Assembly: GCF_029894165.1 (NCBI RefSeq)
Contig: NZ_JARXXU010000001.1
Span: 930,001 to 994,000, forward strand
Reading direction: 5' to 3'
From: Aurantimicrobium minutum
GTDB taxonomy: Bacteria; Actinomycetota; Actinomycetes; Actinomycetales; Microbacteriaceae
Length of the DNA: 64,000 bases
Within the stretch, counting starts at the first letter, position 1. Each line of letters starts with the position of its first letter. Positions 55,513 through 64,000 of this stretch are shown piece after piece. Position numbers and translations under genes: made by a program. The notes beneath the pieces are model-generated. The model did no database searches. It was given only the letters and a program-made list of their open reading frames with translations, and was not told the DNA's origin.

Positions 55513-55542
55513 GGCAGGCCTCCACAATCGTGGGGGCCTGCC
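55513..55542 (+). terminator. Hairpin after zinc-ribbon gene
   Basis: GGCAGGCC and GGCCTGCC with an inner CCAC/GTGG. No clear T-run. Confidence 0.6.
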
Positions 55543-55561
55543 GTATGTCCGGATTGCTGTG

Positions 55562-55586
55562 GGCGAACGCCACTCCGCCTGAGGCG
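55562..55586. promoter_or_regulatory. ClgR-like inverted repeats before clpP1
   Basis: GGCG-AA-CGCC (55562-55571) and CGCC-TGA-GGCG (55576-55586) lie about 90 bp before clpP1. The second has the CGC-N5-GCG spacing of actinobacterial ClgR sites. A TAGATT -10-like box is at 55618-55623 with a poor -35, as expected of an activator-dependent promoter. Confidence 0.45.
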
Positions 55587-55671
55587 AACACTGCCGTGTC
55601 GGGGGTCTGCGCTCCACTAGATTCGAAACACCGCAAGAGAAATGTCTCGTGGTTGTTGAAATGGAGCTGAC

Positions 55672-56259
55672 ATGGCCGAAATGGTAATGCCGAACAATGT
55701 GTTTGAGCGTTTGCTGAAGGACCGCATTATTTGGTTGGGTTCTGACGTGCGCGATGACAACGCAAACGAGATCTGCGCGAAGATGCTGCTCCTGGCTGCA
55801 GAAGATGCCGAGAAGGACATTTACCTGTACATCAACTCTCCCGGTGGTTCTATCACCGCGGGTATGGCTATCTATGACACCATGCAGTTCGTTCCTAACG
55901 ACATCGTGACCGTGGGTATCGGTATGGCTGCCTCGATGGGGCAGCTCCTGCTGACCTCAGGCACCAAGGGGAAGCGCTACATCACCCCCAACGCTCGTGT
56001 TCTTCTCCACCAGCCACACGGTGGTTTCGGTGGAACTGCATCCGACATTCAGACTCAAGCTGCACTCATCAACTCGATGAAGCAGAGCCTGGCCAAGATC
56101 ACAGCTGATCAGACCGGTAAGTCAGTCGAGCAGATCAACGCTGATGGTGACCGCGACCGCTGGTTCACCGCTCAGGAAGCTCTCGAGTATGGCTTCGTCG
56201 ACCACGTCCGTGCTTCTGCCAGCGATGTCGCTGGTGGCGGTGGAACAAAGACTGCCTAA
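55672..56259 (+). CDS. clpP1: ATP-dependent Clp protease subunit 1
   Basis: A 195-residue serine protease with Ser88 in GMAASMGQ and His113 in LLHQPHGG. First of two adjacent paralogues; in actinobacteria ClpP1 and ClpP2 form a mixed barrel. Confidence 0.96.
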   Translation: MAEMVMPNNVFERLLKDRIIWLGSDVRDDNANEICAKMLLLAAEDAEKDIYLYINSPGGSITAGMAIYDTMQFVPNDIVTVGIGMAASMGQLLLTSGTKGKRYITPNARVLLHQPHGGFGGTASDIQTQAALINSMKQSLAKITADQTGKSVEQINADGDRDRWFTAQEALEYGFVDHVRASASDVAGGGGTKTA

Positions 56260-56286
56260 GCGCCGGAATAGATACGAGGACTCATT

Positions 56287-56919
56287 ATGAATATCCCTAA
56301 CTTTGAGAGCCGCTACGTTCTTCCTACCTTCGAAGAGCGCACTGCCTACGGCTACAAGCGCCAGGACCCCTACGCCAAGCTGTTTGAAGACCGCATTATC
56401 TTCCTGGGGGTCCAGGTCGATGACGCCTCTGCAGATGACGTCATGGCGCAGCTGCTCGTTCTGGAAAGCCAGGACCCTGACCGTGACATCGTGATGTACA
56501 TCAACTCTCCCGGCGGATCCTTCACCGCGATGACGGCCATCTACGACACCATGCAATACATCCGTCCCCAGGTTCAGACGGTCTGCCTCGGCCAGGCAGC
56601 CTCCGCCGCTGCCGTGCTGTTGGCAGCTGGTGCTCCAGGTAAGCGCCTTGCCCTTCCTAACGCTCGTGTTCTCATTCACCAGCCATCTGCAGGCGATGGT
56701 GGCCGCGGCCAAGCTTCCGACATTGAGATTCAGGCCAAGGAAATCATGCGCATGCGTGAATGGCTGGAAGAGACCTTGTCCAAGCACTCCAACCGCTCGA
56801 TTGAGCAGGTCAACAAGGACATCGACCGCGACAAGATCCTCTCGGCTGCAGAAGCGCTTGAGTATGGTCTGATCGACCAAGTTCTTACCTCGCGCAAGAA
56901 CGCGGTTATCCCGGCATAG
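56287..56919 (+). CDS. clpP2: ATP-dependent Clp protease subunit 2
   Basis: A 210-residue paralogue with Ser106 in GQAASAAA and His131 in LIHQPSAG. It has a longer N terminus ([18 protein letters not shown]) than ClpP1. It starts 27 bp after clpP1 and is followed by a terminator. Confidence 0.96.
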   Translation: MNIPNFESRYVLPTFEERTAYGYKRQDPYAKLFEDRIIFLGVQVDDASADDVMAQLLVLESQDPDRDIVMYINSPGGSFTAMTAIYDTMQYIRPQVQTVCLGQAASAAAVLLAAGAPGKRLALPNARVLIHQPSAGDGGRGQASDIEIQAKEIMRMREWLEETLSKHSNRSIEQVNKDIDRDKILSAAEALEYGLIDQVLTSRKNAVIPA

Positions 56920-56933
56920 TCACACACATCGTT

Positions 56934-56969
56934 CAGAACACCTCGACTTAGGTCGAGGTGTTCTGTTTT
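56934..56969 (+). terminator. Intrinsic terminator after clpP2
   Basis: CAGAACACCTCGAC and GTCGAGGTGTTCTG around TTAG, then TTTTC. Confidence 0.9.
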
Positions 56970-57066
56970 CGGCACGCCGAACCAGTGAAGTACTCAGGTG
57001 AACAAGAACGTCAGTGCTTCAGGTTAGGCTCAAATATCTAGGAAACAACACTAGAAGGAGTTCCCC

Positions 57067-58362
57067 ATGGCACGCATCGGCGAAAGCGCTGACCTGCTCA
57101 AGTGTTCCTTCTGTGGCAAGAGCCAAAAGCAGGTCGCCCAGCTCATTGCCGGGCCCGGTGTCTACATTTGCGACGAGTGTGTTGAACTCTGCAATGAGAT
57201 CATCGAAGAACGTCTTGCTGAGGCAAATGAAGAATCACAAGTCGAAGACTTTGATCTGCCGAAGCCTCGTGAAATCTTTGCCTTCCTCGAGGAATATGTC
57301 ATCGGTCAGGAGCCTGCCAAGAAGGCTCTCTCCGTTGCTGTCTATAACCACTACAAACGCGTACGCGCTGGTGAAGGTGTCAAGACTGCAGAGGACAAAG
57401 CCAACGAGGTGGAGATTGCCAAGAGCAACATTCTTCTCATTGGTCCCACCGGTTGCGGAAAGACTTACCTCGCTCAGACTCTTGCCCGCCGTTTGAATGT
57501 TCCGTTCGCTGTTGCTGACGCAACATCGCTGACGGAAGCCGGCTATGTCGGTGAAGACGTCGAGAACATCCTGCTGAAGCTCTTACAGTCTGCTGACTTC
57601 GATGTGAAGCGTGCCGAACAGGGCATCATTTACATCGATGAAATCGACAAGATTTCCCGTAAGGCGGAGAACCCTTCCATCACCCGTGACGTATCTGGTG
57701 AAGGTGTGCAGCAGGCTCTGCTGAAGATCTTGGAAGGCACCATCGCGTCCGTGCCGCCACAGGGTGGTCGCAAGCACCCTAACCAGGAATTTATTCAGCT
57801 GGACACCACCAACGTACTGTTCATCGTTGCCGGTGCATTCGCAGGACTCGAAGACATCATTCAGTCCCGTGCGGGCAAGACAGGGATTGGCTTCGGCGCT
57901 CCACTACAAAGCAAAGACGAAGCGCGCGACTTCTTCGCAGAGGTACTTCCCGAAGATCTGCACAAGTTTGGTCTGATTCCAGAGTTCATCGGTCGTTTGC
58001 CTGTGATCGCCACGGTGTCCCCTCTGGATCGCAGTGCTCTCATTGACATCCTCACCGAGCCCAAGAACGCCCTCGTCAAGCAATATCAGCGCATGTTTGC
58101 CCTTGATGATGTGGAGCTCGAGTTTGAGCCCGCAGCGCTAGATGCCATCGCCGACTTGGCTGTGCTGCGCCAGACCGGTGCTCGGGGTTTGCGTGCCATC
58201 CTCGAGAACGTCCTCGGTCCCATCATGTTCGAGGTCCCCTCGACAGATCAGATCCACAAGGTCATCATCACGGCAGAGTGTGTGAGTGAAAACGCTGCGC
58301 CCACCATCATTCCTCGTTTGGCCTCTGCCATCGATGATGAGCCGGAAGAACGCACTGCCTAA
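57067..58362 (+). CDS. clpX: ClpX unfoldase ATPase
   Basis: A 431-residue AAA+ protein. It has the N-terminal zinc-binding domain ([10 protein letters not shown] and CDECVELC), Walker A GPTGCGKT, Walker [11 protein letters not shown], the GYVGEDVE pore-adjacent block and the C-terminal AAA lid with an acidic tail. It feeds substrates to ClpP1P2. GAAGGAG precedes the ATG; it has its own transcription unit after the clpP2 terminator. Confidence 0.97.
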   Translation: MARIGESADLLKCSFCGKSQKQVAQLIAGPGVYICDECVELCNEIIEERLAEANEESQVEDFDLPKPREIFAFLEEYVIGQEPAKKALSVAVYNHYKRVRAGEGVKTAEDKANEVEIAKSNILLIGPTGCGKTYLAQTLARRLNVPFAVADATSLTEAGYVGEDVENILLKLLQSADFDVKRAEQGIIYIDEIDKISRKAENPSITRDVSGEGVQQALLKILEGTIASVPPQGGRKHPNQEFIQLDTTNVLFIVAGAFAGLEDIIQSRAGKTGIGFGAPLQSKDEARDFFAEVLPEDLHKFGLIPEFIGRLPVIATVSPLDRSALIDILTEPKNALVKQYQRMFALDDVELEFEPAALDAIADLAVLRQTGARGLRAILENVLGPIMFEVPSTDQIHKVIITAECVSENAAPTIIPRLASAIDDEPEERTA

Positions 58363-58485
58363 CCAGCACTGCTAATATTTCTCTATCGCCATCATTGGCG
58401 AATAAGCGACTGCCGAGCCCGGCCCACGCTTCGCGGATAACATTCCTGTTTATCCTTCATGCGAATTGTGACCCGAGGACCATCG

Positions 58486-59436
58486 ATGAGTAACGCACCT
58501 GCCACTAGCTCTTCTGAGCTCAACATTGGCGTGCCTTTCTCCTTCGAGGTCTATCCACCCCGCAACCCAGAACTCCAAGAAGCACTTCATCGCACCATTC
58601 TTGAGTTGGCCGCTTCTGGCCCTGACTTCATCTCGGTCACCTATGGTGCTGGCGGCTCCTCGCGTGACGCAACGCTCGACTGCGTGAAATTCATCCTCGC
58701 TAACACCGATGTGGAGCCCATGGCACACCTGACGTGTGTCGCCGAGTCTTACCAAGGCGCCAATGAGCTTGTGCGTACATTCCTCGACGCTGGAGTCCGC
58801 TCTTACCTGGCATTGCGCGGCGATCCACCAGAGGGCACCGAAGAGGGCGAGAACTTCCTGGGCGATCTGGGCAGTGCATCTGAGCTCGTTCAGCTCATTC
58901 ACCGCGTTCAGGCCGAGCGAGAGCCATTCGTCTTCGAGGATGAACCGCGTTGGCATGTCGGGGCAACCCGGTTGAGCCAGAAGCGTGAGTTTGTGCGCAT
59001 TGGTGTCGCAGCATTCCCCAACGGTCATCCACAGTCACGATCCAAGACGCAAGACATTGATGTGCTGCTGGCTAAGCAAGCAGCTGGTGCCAACCTGGCT
59101 ATCACCCAGCTCTTCTTCCACGCTGATGACTATCTCTCATTCGCTCACAAGGCGAAAGAAGCAGGCCTCACCATGCCGATCATTCCCGGCATTATGCCTG
59201 TCATTAGCCCAGGCCGTCTGCGACGCATGATCGAGATCTCGGGCGAAGAGATGCCGAGTGATCTGGAGATTGCTCTCGAGATTGAGCCGACTGCGGAAGG
59301 GCAGCGTGAGATTGGTGTTGACCACGCCGCGAACCTAGCTCGGGAACTCATCGCAGGGGGAGCTCCGGGTGTTCACCTCTATGCGTTCAACCAGAGTGGT
59401 CCCGTGCTGGATGTCCTTGGCCGGCTCAAAAACTAA
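58486..59436 (+). CDS. metF: 5,10-methylenetetrahydrofolate reductase
   Basis: A 316-residue FAD-dependent barrel enzyme that supplies methyl-THF for methionine. FSFEVYPPRN starts the fold, SVTYGAGGSSRDATLD and HLTCVAES follow, and NLAITQLFFHADDYLSF is near the centre. ATG 58486 is set by GAGGA six bases upstream; ATG 58459 would add nine non-conserved residues. Confidence 0.94.
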   Translation: MSNAPATSSSELNIGVPFSFEVYPPRNPELQEALHRTILELAASGPDFISVTYGAGGSSRDATLDCVKFILANTDVEPMAHLTCVAESYQGANELVRTFLDAGVRSYLALRGDPPEGTEEGENFLGDLGSASELVQLIHRVQAEREPFVFEDEPRWHVGATRLSQKREFVRIGVAAFPNGHPQSRSKTQDIDVLLAKQAAGANLAITQLFFHADDYLSFAHKAKEAGLTMPIIPGIMPVISPGRLRRMIEISGEEMPSDLEIALEIEPTAEGQREIGVDHAANLARELIAGGAPGVHLYAFNQSGPVLDVLGRLKN

Positions 59437-59447
59437 ATCAAAACGTA

Positions 59448-59485
59448 AAAGGCCCCGCACGCTGTATTCAGCATGCGGGGCCTTT
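59448..59485. terminator. Bidirectional terminator between metF and lexA
   Basis: AAAGGCCCCGCA-x-GCTG and its complement around TATT, with T-rich ends on both strands. Confidence 0.9.
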
Positions 59486-59497
59486 AGTTTGTGTGGT

Positions 59498-60172
59498 CTA
59501 GACCGATCGAAGGACGGTCACAACCTTGCCCATGATGGTGGCGTAGTCGCCCAGGATGGGTTCATAGTTACTGTTCCGAGGCAAGAGCCACGTGTGGCCA
59601 TCGCGTTGACGGAAAACTTTCACAGTGGCCTCCTCGTCGAGGAGCGCAGCAACGATGTCACCGTTTTCTGCTGTTTGCTGTCTGCGGACAACCACAAAGT
59701 CTCCGTCGCAGATTGCGGCGTCAATCATGGACTCACCTTTGACTTTGAGCATGAACAGTTCACCCTCGCCTACGAGCTGGCGGGGGAGTGCCATGGTGTC
59801 TTCGGTGTTCTGCTCCGCAGTGATGGGGCCACCCGCCGCGATCTGACCGACGAGGGGAACCATCACCGCTTCACCCATAGGCAAGATGTTGTCTGACATC
59901 ACACTGGGGGTGCGAGCTGCCGTTCCCTGGCCGAGTACTTCGAGAGCGCGGGGGAGTTTGGGGTCACGGCGAATATAGCCACCGAGTTCGAGCTGCTGGA
60001 GTTGATAAGTGACGCTGGCAAGCGAGGACAGTCCTACGGCGTCACCGATCTCCTGCATGGAGGGTGGGTAGCTGTTCTCGTCGATATATGCGGTGATGAC
60101 ATCGAGGATGAGCTGCTGTTTAGCGCTCAGACCTTTACGTCTTTTGTGTGTGCCAGCTGGTGACTCAGTCAT
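59498..60172 (-). CDS. lexA: SOS repressor LexA
   Basis: A 224-residue repressor-protease. An N-terminal winged helix-turn-helix ([21 protein letters not shown]) is followed by self-cleavage site Ala113-Gly114, Ser148 in GESM and Lys185 in ATVKVF. An SOS box lies 80 bp upstream. Confidence 0.97.
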   Translation of the reverse strand: MTESPAGTHKRRKGLSAKQQLILDVITAYIDENSYPPSMQEIGDAVGLSSLASVTYQLQQLELGGYIRRDPKLPRALEVLGQGTAARTPSVMSDNILPMGEAVMVPLVGQIAAGGPITAEQNTEDTMALPRQLVGEGELFMLKVKGESMIDAAICDGDFVVVRRQQTAENGDIVAALLDEEATVKVFRQRDGHTWLLPRNSNYEPILGDYATIMGKVVTVLRSV

Positions 60173-60251
60173 GGCTTAGTCCGTTTCTGTTGGGGAAGTT
60201 CCAAGCCGAAGACCTGAATGTCCGTGGCTCATGATGAACTTTTCTCAATAC

Positions 60252-60265
60252 CGAAAGAGTATTCG
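60252..60265. promoter_or_regulatory. LexA box of lexA
   Basis: CGAA-AGAGTA-TTCG, on the lexA side of the divergent region. It ends inside the first of two direct copies of TATTCGAAGAT (60260-60270, 60290-60300). Confidence 0.65.
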
Positions 60266-60337
60266 AAGATGTGGCATAAAACAAACACATATTCGAAGAT
60301 TCTTGAAGTATTTCTACAAAAAACTCTCAACATGTAC

Positions 60338-60366
60338 TTGACATTGAAGAAATACGAATATATCTT
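60338..60366 (+). promoter_or_regulatory. Promoter of the LysM gene
   Basis: TTGACA (60338-60343) and TATCTT (60361-60366) are spaced 17 bp. The -10 lies inside the LexA box, so repression by LexA is built in. Confidence 0.7.
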
Positions 60367-60368
60367 CG
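60355..60368. promoter_or_regulatory. LexA box of the LysM gene
   Basis: CGAA-TATATC-TTCG, identical in core to the umuD site. A second TTCGAA-like half-site (60365-60383) follows. Confidence 0.85.
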
Positions 60369-60378
60369 AAACATATCT

Positions 60379-60414
60379 TCGAATCGGGTCCTCCCGGCCG
60401 AGGGCCCGATTCGA
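60379..60414 (+). other. Stable hairpin in LysM-gene leader
   Basis: A 14-bp stem (60379-60392 with 60401-60414, one G-T pair) with an eight-base loop. It would sit at the very 5' end of the mRNA. Confidence 0.6.
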
Positions 60415-60441
60415 GATAAACATCAGGAAAAGGAGAATCAC

Positions 60442-60891
60442 ATGAGCGCAGTACTCGCATTCACCGCACCGATCCACCGTCCACTTGAGCCCGACTACAT
60501 CGATGAGCCTTGTAGCTCGATCGGCAATGTCCGTGGCTCTGGTCACACTAACAATGTGACCTACGTAAACTTCCTCCCCGCTGCTGCTCCCACTCGCCTG
60601 CGCATCACGACTCGTGGCCGCCGAGTGCTGATTGGTCTTGTCGCTCTCCCTCTCGTCATTGCAGCACTCGCTGCCGCACTGAACAGCGGTGGAGCTGTCG
60701 CAACCGGAGAAGGTGCCTCAAACGACTTCACCTATGTGACCATCTCTGAAGGGGAAAACCTCTGGCAGCTGGCCCAGGAGATTGCACCCAATGCGGATCC
60801 CCGCGACGTCGTTGCTGAGATTGTGTCCCTCAACCAGTTGCAAGGCGAAATCCAGGCAGGTCAAAAGATCGCGATTCCTGCCGGGTACTGA
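60442..60891 (+). CDS. SOS-controlled LysM membrane protein
   Basis: A 149-residue protein with a cytoplasmic N terminus of about 60 residues and one membrane helix at about 62-82 (LIGLVALPLVIAALAAAL). An external LysM domain (YVTISEGENLWQLAQ, ending AGQKIAIPAGY) completes it. Divergent from lexA, like Rv2719c of mycobacteria, an SOS-induced envelope/division protein. Probably a DNA-damage division checkpoint factor; that role is inferred from position, LexA box and domain. Confidence 0.85.
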   Translation: MSAVLAFTAPIHRPLEPDYIDEPCSSIGNVRGSGHTNNVTYVNFLPAAAPTRLRITTRGRRVLIGLVALPLVIAALAAALNSGGAVATGEGASNDFTYVTISEGENLWQLAQEIAPNADPRDVVAEIVSLNQLQGEIQAGQKIAIPAGY

Positions 60892-60914
60892 ACCCCGTTT
60901 CCTTTTCTTGGTGG

Positions 60915-60945
60915 AACGCCGGTGCCTTCGGGTGCCGGCGTTTTG
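60915..60945 (+). terminator. Terminator after LysM gene
   Basis: AACGCCGG and CCGGCGTT with inner G-T and C-G pairs closing a TTCG tetraloop, then TTTTG. Confidence 0.85.
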
Positions 60946-60961
60946 TCTTTCTCGCCGCCCA

Positions 60962-60967
60962 TAAACT
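60962..60967 (+). promoter_or_regulatory. Candidate -10 element of hisC
   Basis: TAAACT ends six bases before GTG 60974, with no ribosome site between. Confidence 0.45.
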
Positions 60968-60973
60968 AGGTCA

Positions 60974-62068
60974 GTGACTTCCTTCGACGAACTCCCCATC
61001 CGTGACGACTTACGTGGACTCAAGCCCTATGGGGCGCCACAGGCGCATGTCCGGGTCGAACTCAACGTCAATGAAAACACTCACCCGGTTCCAGCTGATG
61101 TCGTGGATGACATCATGAGACGTATCCACGTCGCGCTTGGAACCATCAACCGTTATCCCGACCGAGAATTCACCGCACTGCGTGAAGCTTTGGCTGGATA
61201 CCTCGGCCATGGGTTGACCGCGGAAAACATGTGGGCAGCAAACGGCTCTAATGAAGTCATTCAGCAACTTCTGCAGGCGTTCGGAGGACCAGGCCGTTCC
61301 GTCCTTGCTTTTCCTCCCACGTATTCCATGCACTCGATCATTGCCGCGGGGACGGGAACCCAGTGGATTCCTGCTCAGCGAGATGCTGAGTTTGAGATTT
61401 CTCCCGCTACTGCCGTGGCGGCGATTCAGGCACATCAGCCCGACATCGTGTTCTTCTGCACTCCCAATAACCCCACCGGGACCCCTGTGTCTGTGGAAAC
61501 CATCGCTGCAGCATATGACGCAACTGAGGGCATCGTGTTCGTGGACGAGGCCTATGCTGAGTTTGCTCCCGAGGGTGAACCCACGGCACTGACACTCCTG
61601 GAAGGGCGTCCACGGCTGGTGATTTCGCGCACAATGAGCAAAGCTTTTGCCTTTGCTGGTGCGCGTGTGGGGTATCTCGCTGCTGATCCTGCTGTTGCCG
61701 ATGCGTTGCGCTTGGTGCGCCTGCCGTATCACCTCTCTGCGTTGACACAGGCGGCTGCTGAAGGTGCTTTGGCTCACACTCCAGCCATGTTGGCCATGGT
61801 CGACGACATTCGTGGACAGCGTGACCGCCTGGTTCGTGAACTTGCTGTGCTTGGCTACACGCCCTATCCCTCGAGTGCGAACTTTGTGCTTTTCGGCGGC
61901 GTGCGTGACCCTCAGGACGTTTTTGACAAGTTATTGGCACAAGGAATCATCATCCGAGACATTGGGCTGCCTCACCACTTGCGTGTGACGGCGGGCACGG
62001 AAGCTGAGACCACCGAATTCTTAGACGCACTTGCCGCACTCGACGGGTCGATAAACGGCGCCCTTTAA
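60974..62068 (+). CDS. hisC: Histidinol-phosphate aminotransferase
   Basis: A 364-residue class I/II PLP aminotransferase in histidine synthesis. LNVNENTHPVP near the start, NNPTGTPVS, DEAYAEFA and SRTMSKAFAFAGARVG (PLP lysine) are visible. It is first in a his gene run; hisD, often adjacent, is not upstream here. Confidence 0.93.
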   Translation: MTSFDELPIRDDLRGLKPYGAPQAHVRVELNVNENTHPVPADVVDDIMRRIHVALGTINRYPDREFTALREALAGYLGHGLTAENMWAANGSNEVIQQLLQAFGGPGRSVLAFPPTYSMHSIIAAGTGTQWIPAQRDAEFEISPATAVAAIQAHQPDIVFFCTPNNPTGTPVSVETIAAAYDATEGIVFVDEAYAEFAPEGEPTALTLLEGRPRLVISRTMSKAFAFAGARVGYLAADPAVADALRLVRLPYHLSALTQAAAEGALAHTPAMLAMVDDIRGQRDRLVRELAVLGYTPYPSSANFVLFGGVRDPQDVFDKLLAQGIIIRDIGLPHHLRVTAGTEAETTEFLDALAALDGSINGAL

Positions 62069-62075
62069 GCCCCAC

Positions 62076-62081
62076 TAAACT
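62076..62081 (+). promoter_or_regulatory. Candidate -10 element of hisB
   Basis: TAAACT ends six bases before the hisB ATG; no ribosome site. Confidence 0.45.
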
Positions 62082-62087
62082 GGTCTC

Positions 62088-62696
62088 ATGACTACAGCAC
62101 CGCGCATTGCGAGCATTTCTCGCACCACGAGCGAGTCGAGCATTGAACTCACGATCAATCTCGACGGCACGGGTGTGAGCAACATCGAGACGACTGTTCC
62201 GTTCTTCGACCACATGCTGACTGCGTTTGCTAAGCACTCTCTCTCTGATCTCACCGTTAAAGCTTCCGGTGACATCCACATTGATGTTCACCACACAGTT
62301 GAAGACATTGGTATTTCTCTTGGTCTCGCTATTCGCGAAGCACTCGGTGACAAGGCCGGTATTTCACGCTTCGGTGACGCACTTGTCCCTCTTGATGAGG
62401 CGCTCGTGCAGGCCGTTGTGGACATATCTGGTCGTCCCTTCTTGGTGCACTCAGGTGAACCTGCAGGTTTTGAATTCCACCTCATCGGTGGCCACTTTAC
62501 GGGCTCCATGGTTCGCCACGTTTTCGAAGCAATCACCTTCAATGCGGGTCTCACCACTCACATCACGGTGCTGAACGGTCGCGACCCGCACCACATTGCT
62601 GAGGCTGAATTCAAGGCGTTTGCTCGCGCGTTCCGTCAGGCCAAGGCTCTTGACCCTCTCGTGCAGGGAATCCCCAGCACTAAGGGTGCTCTGTGA
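62088..62696 (+). CDS. hisB: Imidazoleglycerol-phosphate dehydratase
   Basis: A 202-residue manganese enzyme of histidine synthesis. [22 protein letters not shown] and a second HH motif ([16 protein letters not shown]) are the metal ligands' blocks. Single-domain form without the phosphatase part. Stop overlaps hisH in GTGA. Confidence 0.95.
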   Translation: MTTAPRIASISRTTSESSIELTINLDGTGVSNIETTVPFFDHMLTAFAKHSLSDLTVKASGDIHIDVHHTVEDIGISLGLAIREALGDKAGISRFGDALVPLDEALVQAVVDISGRPFLVHSGEPAGFEFHLIGGHFTGSMVRHVFEAITFNAGLTTHITVLNGRDPHHIAEAEFKAFARAFRQAKALDPLVQGIPSTKGAL

Positions 62697-63325
62697 CCCC
62701 AAAGTCCGTCGTTGTTTTCGACTACGGCACGGGAAACATCCACTCCGCGATCAAAGCTGTGGAGCTCGCAGGAGCAACCGTTGAACTGACGCGCGACAAA
62801 ACTAAGTGCGCGGAAGCCGACGGCCTGTTGGTTCCTGGCGTGGGAGCTTTTGCTGCGGTCATGGAGGCGCTCAATGCCGTCGATGGCGGCGAGATTATTG
62901 AGCGTCGCCTAGCCGGCGGACGCCCGGTCATGGGTATATGTGTGGGCATGCAGGTCATGTTTGCCAACGGCCTCGAAGGCGGCGTGGACACACCGGGCCT
63001 CGGCGAGTGGGATGAAACCGTGCACAAACTTGAAGCTCCTGTGTTGCCACACATGGGATGGAACACCGTCGAAGTGGGCGAAGGTTCGAAGCTGTTTAAA
63101 GGGATCGAAGACGAGCGTTTTTACTTTGTGCACTCCTACGGTGTGACCGAGTGGAACCTCGATGTCATTCCGCCGTTTCCCAAGCCAGCAGTGACCTGGG
63201 CTGAACACGGACAGCGCTTTGTTGCCGCTGTCGAAAATGGCCCACTCGTTGCCACCCAATTCCACCCTGAAAAATCCGGTGAGGCAGGCATTCAACTGCT
63301 GCGTAACTGGCTTGCCACACTTTAA
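62693..63325 (+). CDS. hisH: Imidazole glycerol phosphate synthase glutaminase subunit
   Basis: A 210-residue class I glutamine amidotransferase. [13 protein letters not shown], nucleophile Cys in MGICVGMQ and the His/Glu of QFHPEKSG are present. GTG start overlapping the hisB stop. It supplies ammonia to HisF, which is outside the window. Confidence 0.95.
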   Translation: MTPKSVVVFDYGTGNIHSAIKAVELAGATVELTRDKTKCAEADGLLVPGVGAFAAVMEALNAVDGGEIIERRLAGGRPVMGICVGMQVMFANGLEGGVDTPGLGEWDETVHKLEAPVLPHMGWNTVEVGEGSKLFKGIEDERFYFVHSYGVTEWNLDVIPPFPKPAVTWAEHGQRFVAAVENGPLVATQFHPEKSGEAGIQLLRNWLATL

Positions 63326-63352
63326 CAATCTCCAACCAAAGGAACACCTGTC

Positions 63353-64000
63353 ATGACTGCGCCCATTCTTGAGCTGCTGCCCGCCGTTGACGTTGCCGAA
63401 GGGAAGGCAGTTCGCCTCACCCAGGGCGCTCTGGGAACTGAAACTGACTTCGGCGACCCGGTCGATGCAGCGGCAGACTGGGCACGTCAGGGTGCCGAAT
63501 GGATTCACCTCGTCGATCTCGACGCAGCCTTTGGCCGCGGCGAGAACCGAGCACTGCTTCGCCGCGTGATTGTCGAAGTCCCTGGGGTCAAGATTGAACT
63601 CTCTGGCGGTATTCGTGATGATGCATCGCTCGAGTCAGCACTCGAAAGTGGTGCAACTCGCGTGAACCTCGGCACTGCAGCTCTGGAAAACCCTGAATGG
63701 GCAGCTTCTGCTATTGAACGCTTCGGTGACCAGATCGCTGTTGGTCTGGACGTGCGAGGAGAAACTCTCGCTGCCCGTGGTTGGACCAAAGAAGGCGGAA
63801 ATCTCTGGGACGTGCTTGCGCGCCTTGAGGATGCTGGATGTGCACGCTACGTTGTCACCGACGTGACCCGCGATGGCATGCTCAATGGCCCAAACCTTGA
63901 ACTTCTGACAGCTATTACCGAGAAAACAGGAAAGCCTGTCGTCGCCTCTGGCGGTATTGCGAGCTTGGACGATCTCGTGGCATTGCGCTCACTGGTCCCC
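63353..64000 (+). CDS. priA: HisA/PriA isomerase, cut by window end
   Basis: A frame of 216 codons from ATG 63353 that runs off the right edge. [14 protein letters not shown] contains the first catalytic Asp, [10 protein letters not shown] and ELSGGIRDD are phosphate/substrate loops, and [10 protein letters not shown] holds the second Asp. In actinobacteria lacking trpF this enzyme also serves tryptophan synthesis (PriA). Bifunctionality is inferred from lineage, so hisA remains possible. Confidence 0.88.
   Translation, partial: MTAPILELLPAVDVAEGKAVRLTQGALGTETDFGDPVDAAADWARQGAEWIHLVDLDAAFGRGENRALLRRVIVEVPGVKIELSGGIRDDASLESALESGATRVNLGTAALENPEWAASAIERFGDQIAVGLDVRGETLAARGWTKEGGNLWDVLARLEDAGCARYVVTDVTRDGMLNGPNLELLTAITEKTGKPVVASGGIASLDDLVALRSLVP

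Noticed and set aside
58386-58401. Terminator after clpX
   Set aside because: TCGCCA/TGGCGA is only a six-base stem with no T-run; too weak to call.
58363-58485. SAM or cobalamin riboswitch before metF
   Set aside because: No conserved S-box or B12-box sequence is visible in this gap.

Overview
The window looks like a stretch of chromosome from a moderately GC-rich actinobacterium, most likely a Microbacteriaceae relative with a compact genome. The supporting signs are the divergent lexA / LysM-protein pair, the GlgE-type glycogen operon, mycobacterial-type RpiB, paired clpP1-clpP2, a PriA-like hisA, group II truncated haemoglobin, CGAA-N6-TTCG SOS boxes and many apparently leaderless genes. 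Coding density is very high. Gaps are short and mostly hold tRNAs, hairpin terminators and regulatory sites. I saw no insertion sequence, prophage or CRISPR array.

Layout. 0-3.6 kb: the end of a transglycosylase-like protein, a zinc-ribbon-like protein, an alpha/beta hydrolase, then a DivIVA-like coiled-coil protein and an AI-2E-type permease. 3.8-13 kb: a two-part membrane/lipoprotein-like protein, a YbbN-like thioredoxin-TPR protein and the glgX-glgE-glgB operon. 13-24.6 kb: cysteine desulfurase, mnmA, ligA, an MMPL exporter, gatCAB, a tiny membrane protein and dinB. 24.5-28.3 kb: a TPP riboswitch and a ykoE-ykoD-ykoC thiamine-precursor ECF transporter, then a kinase-like P-loop protein. 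28.3-38.3 kb: tRNA-His, orn, an aldehyde dehydrogenase, tRNA-Arg, a cell-wall-anchored InlB-repeat protein, transporters, a lipase, msrA, a second ssb and a lipoprotein. 38.3-50.9 kb: ettA, thioesterases, an AT-rich accessory patch (membrane protein, XRE regulator, DUF3800 gene with an upstream structured RNA), a Rieske lipoprotein, glbO, mscS, pepN, rpiB, nei and an amidohydrolase. 50.9-60.9 kb: umuDC, tRNA-Gly, tRNA-Pro, tig, a LysE exporter, clpP1-clpP2-clpX, metF, lexA and an SOS-controlled LysM protein. 61-64 kb: hisC-hisB-hisH and the start of hisA/priA, cut by the window edge.

How genes work together. LexA sites before umuD and in the lexA/LysM divergent region tie mutagenic repair to a probable cell-envelope or division checkpoint protein. 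Cysteine desulfurase and MnmA form a tRNA 2-thiouridine pair. GatCAB is a complete amidotransferase. GlgX, GlgE and GlgB are three enzymes of maltose-1-phosphate-based glucan metabolism. The clp genes form a protease and unfoldase set.

The most interesting points are: (1) a probable three-hairpin RNA with its own extended -10 promoter and terminator directly before a DUF3800 gene, next to an XRE/membrane-protein operon with twin palindromic operators; (2) two genes, dinB and the MMPL exporter, whose obvious start codons would remove essential N-terminal sequence; (3) a TPP aptamer that overlaps the end of dinB and is followed by a hairpin covering the transporter's Shine-Dalgarno; (4) a recurrent TANNNT element 5-8 nt before start codons, implying leaderless mRNAs.
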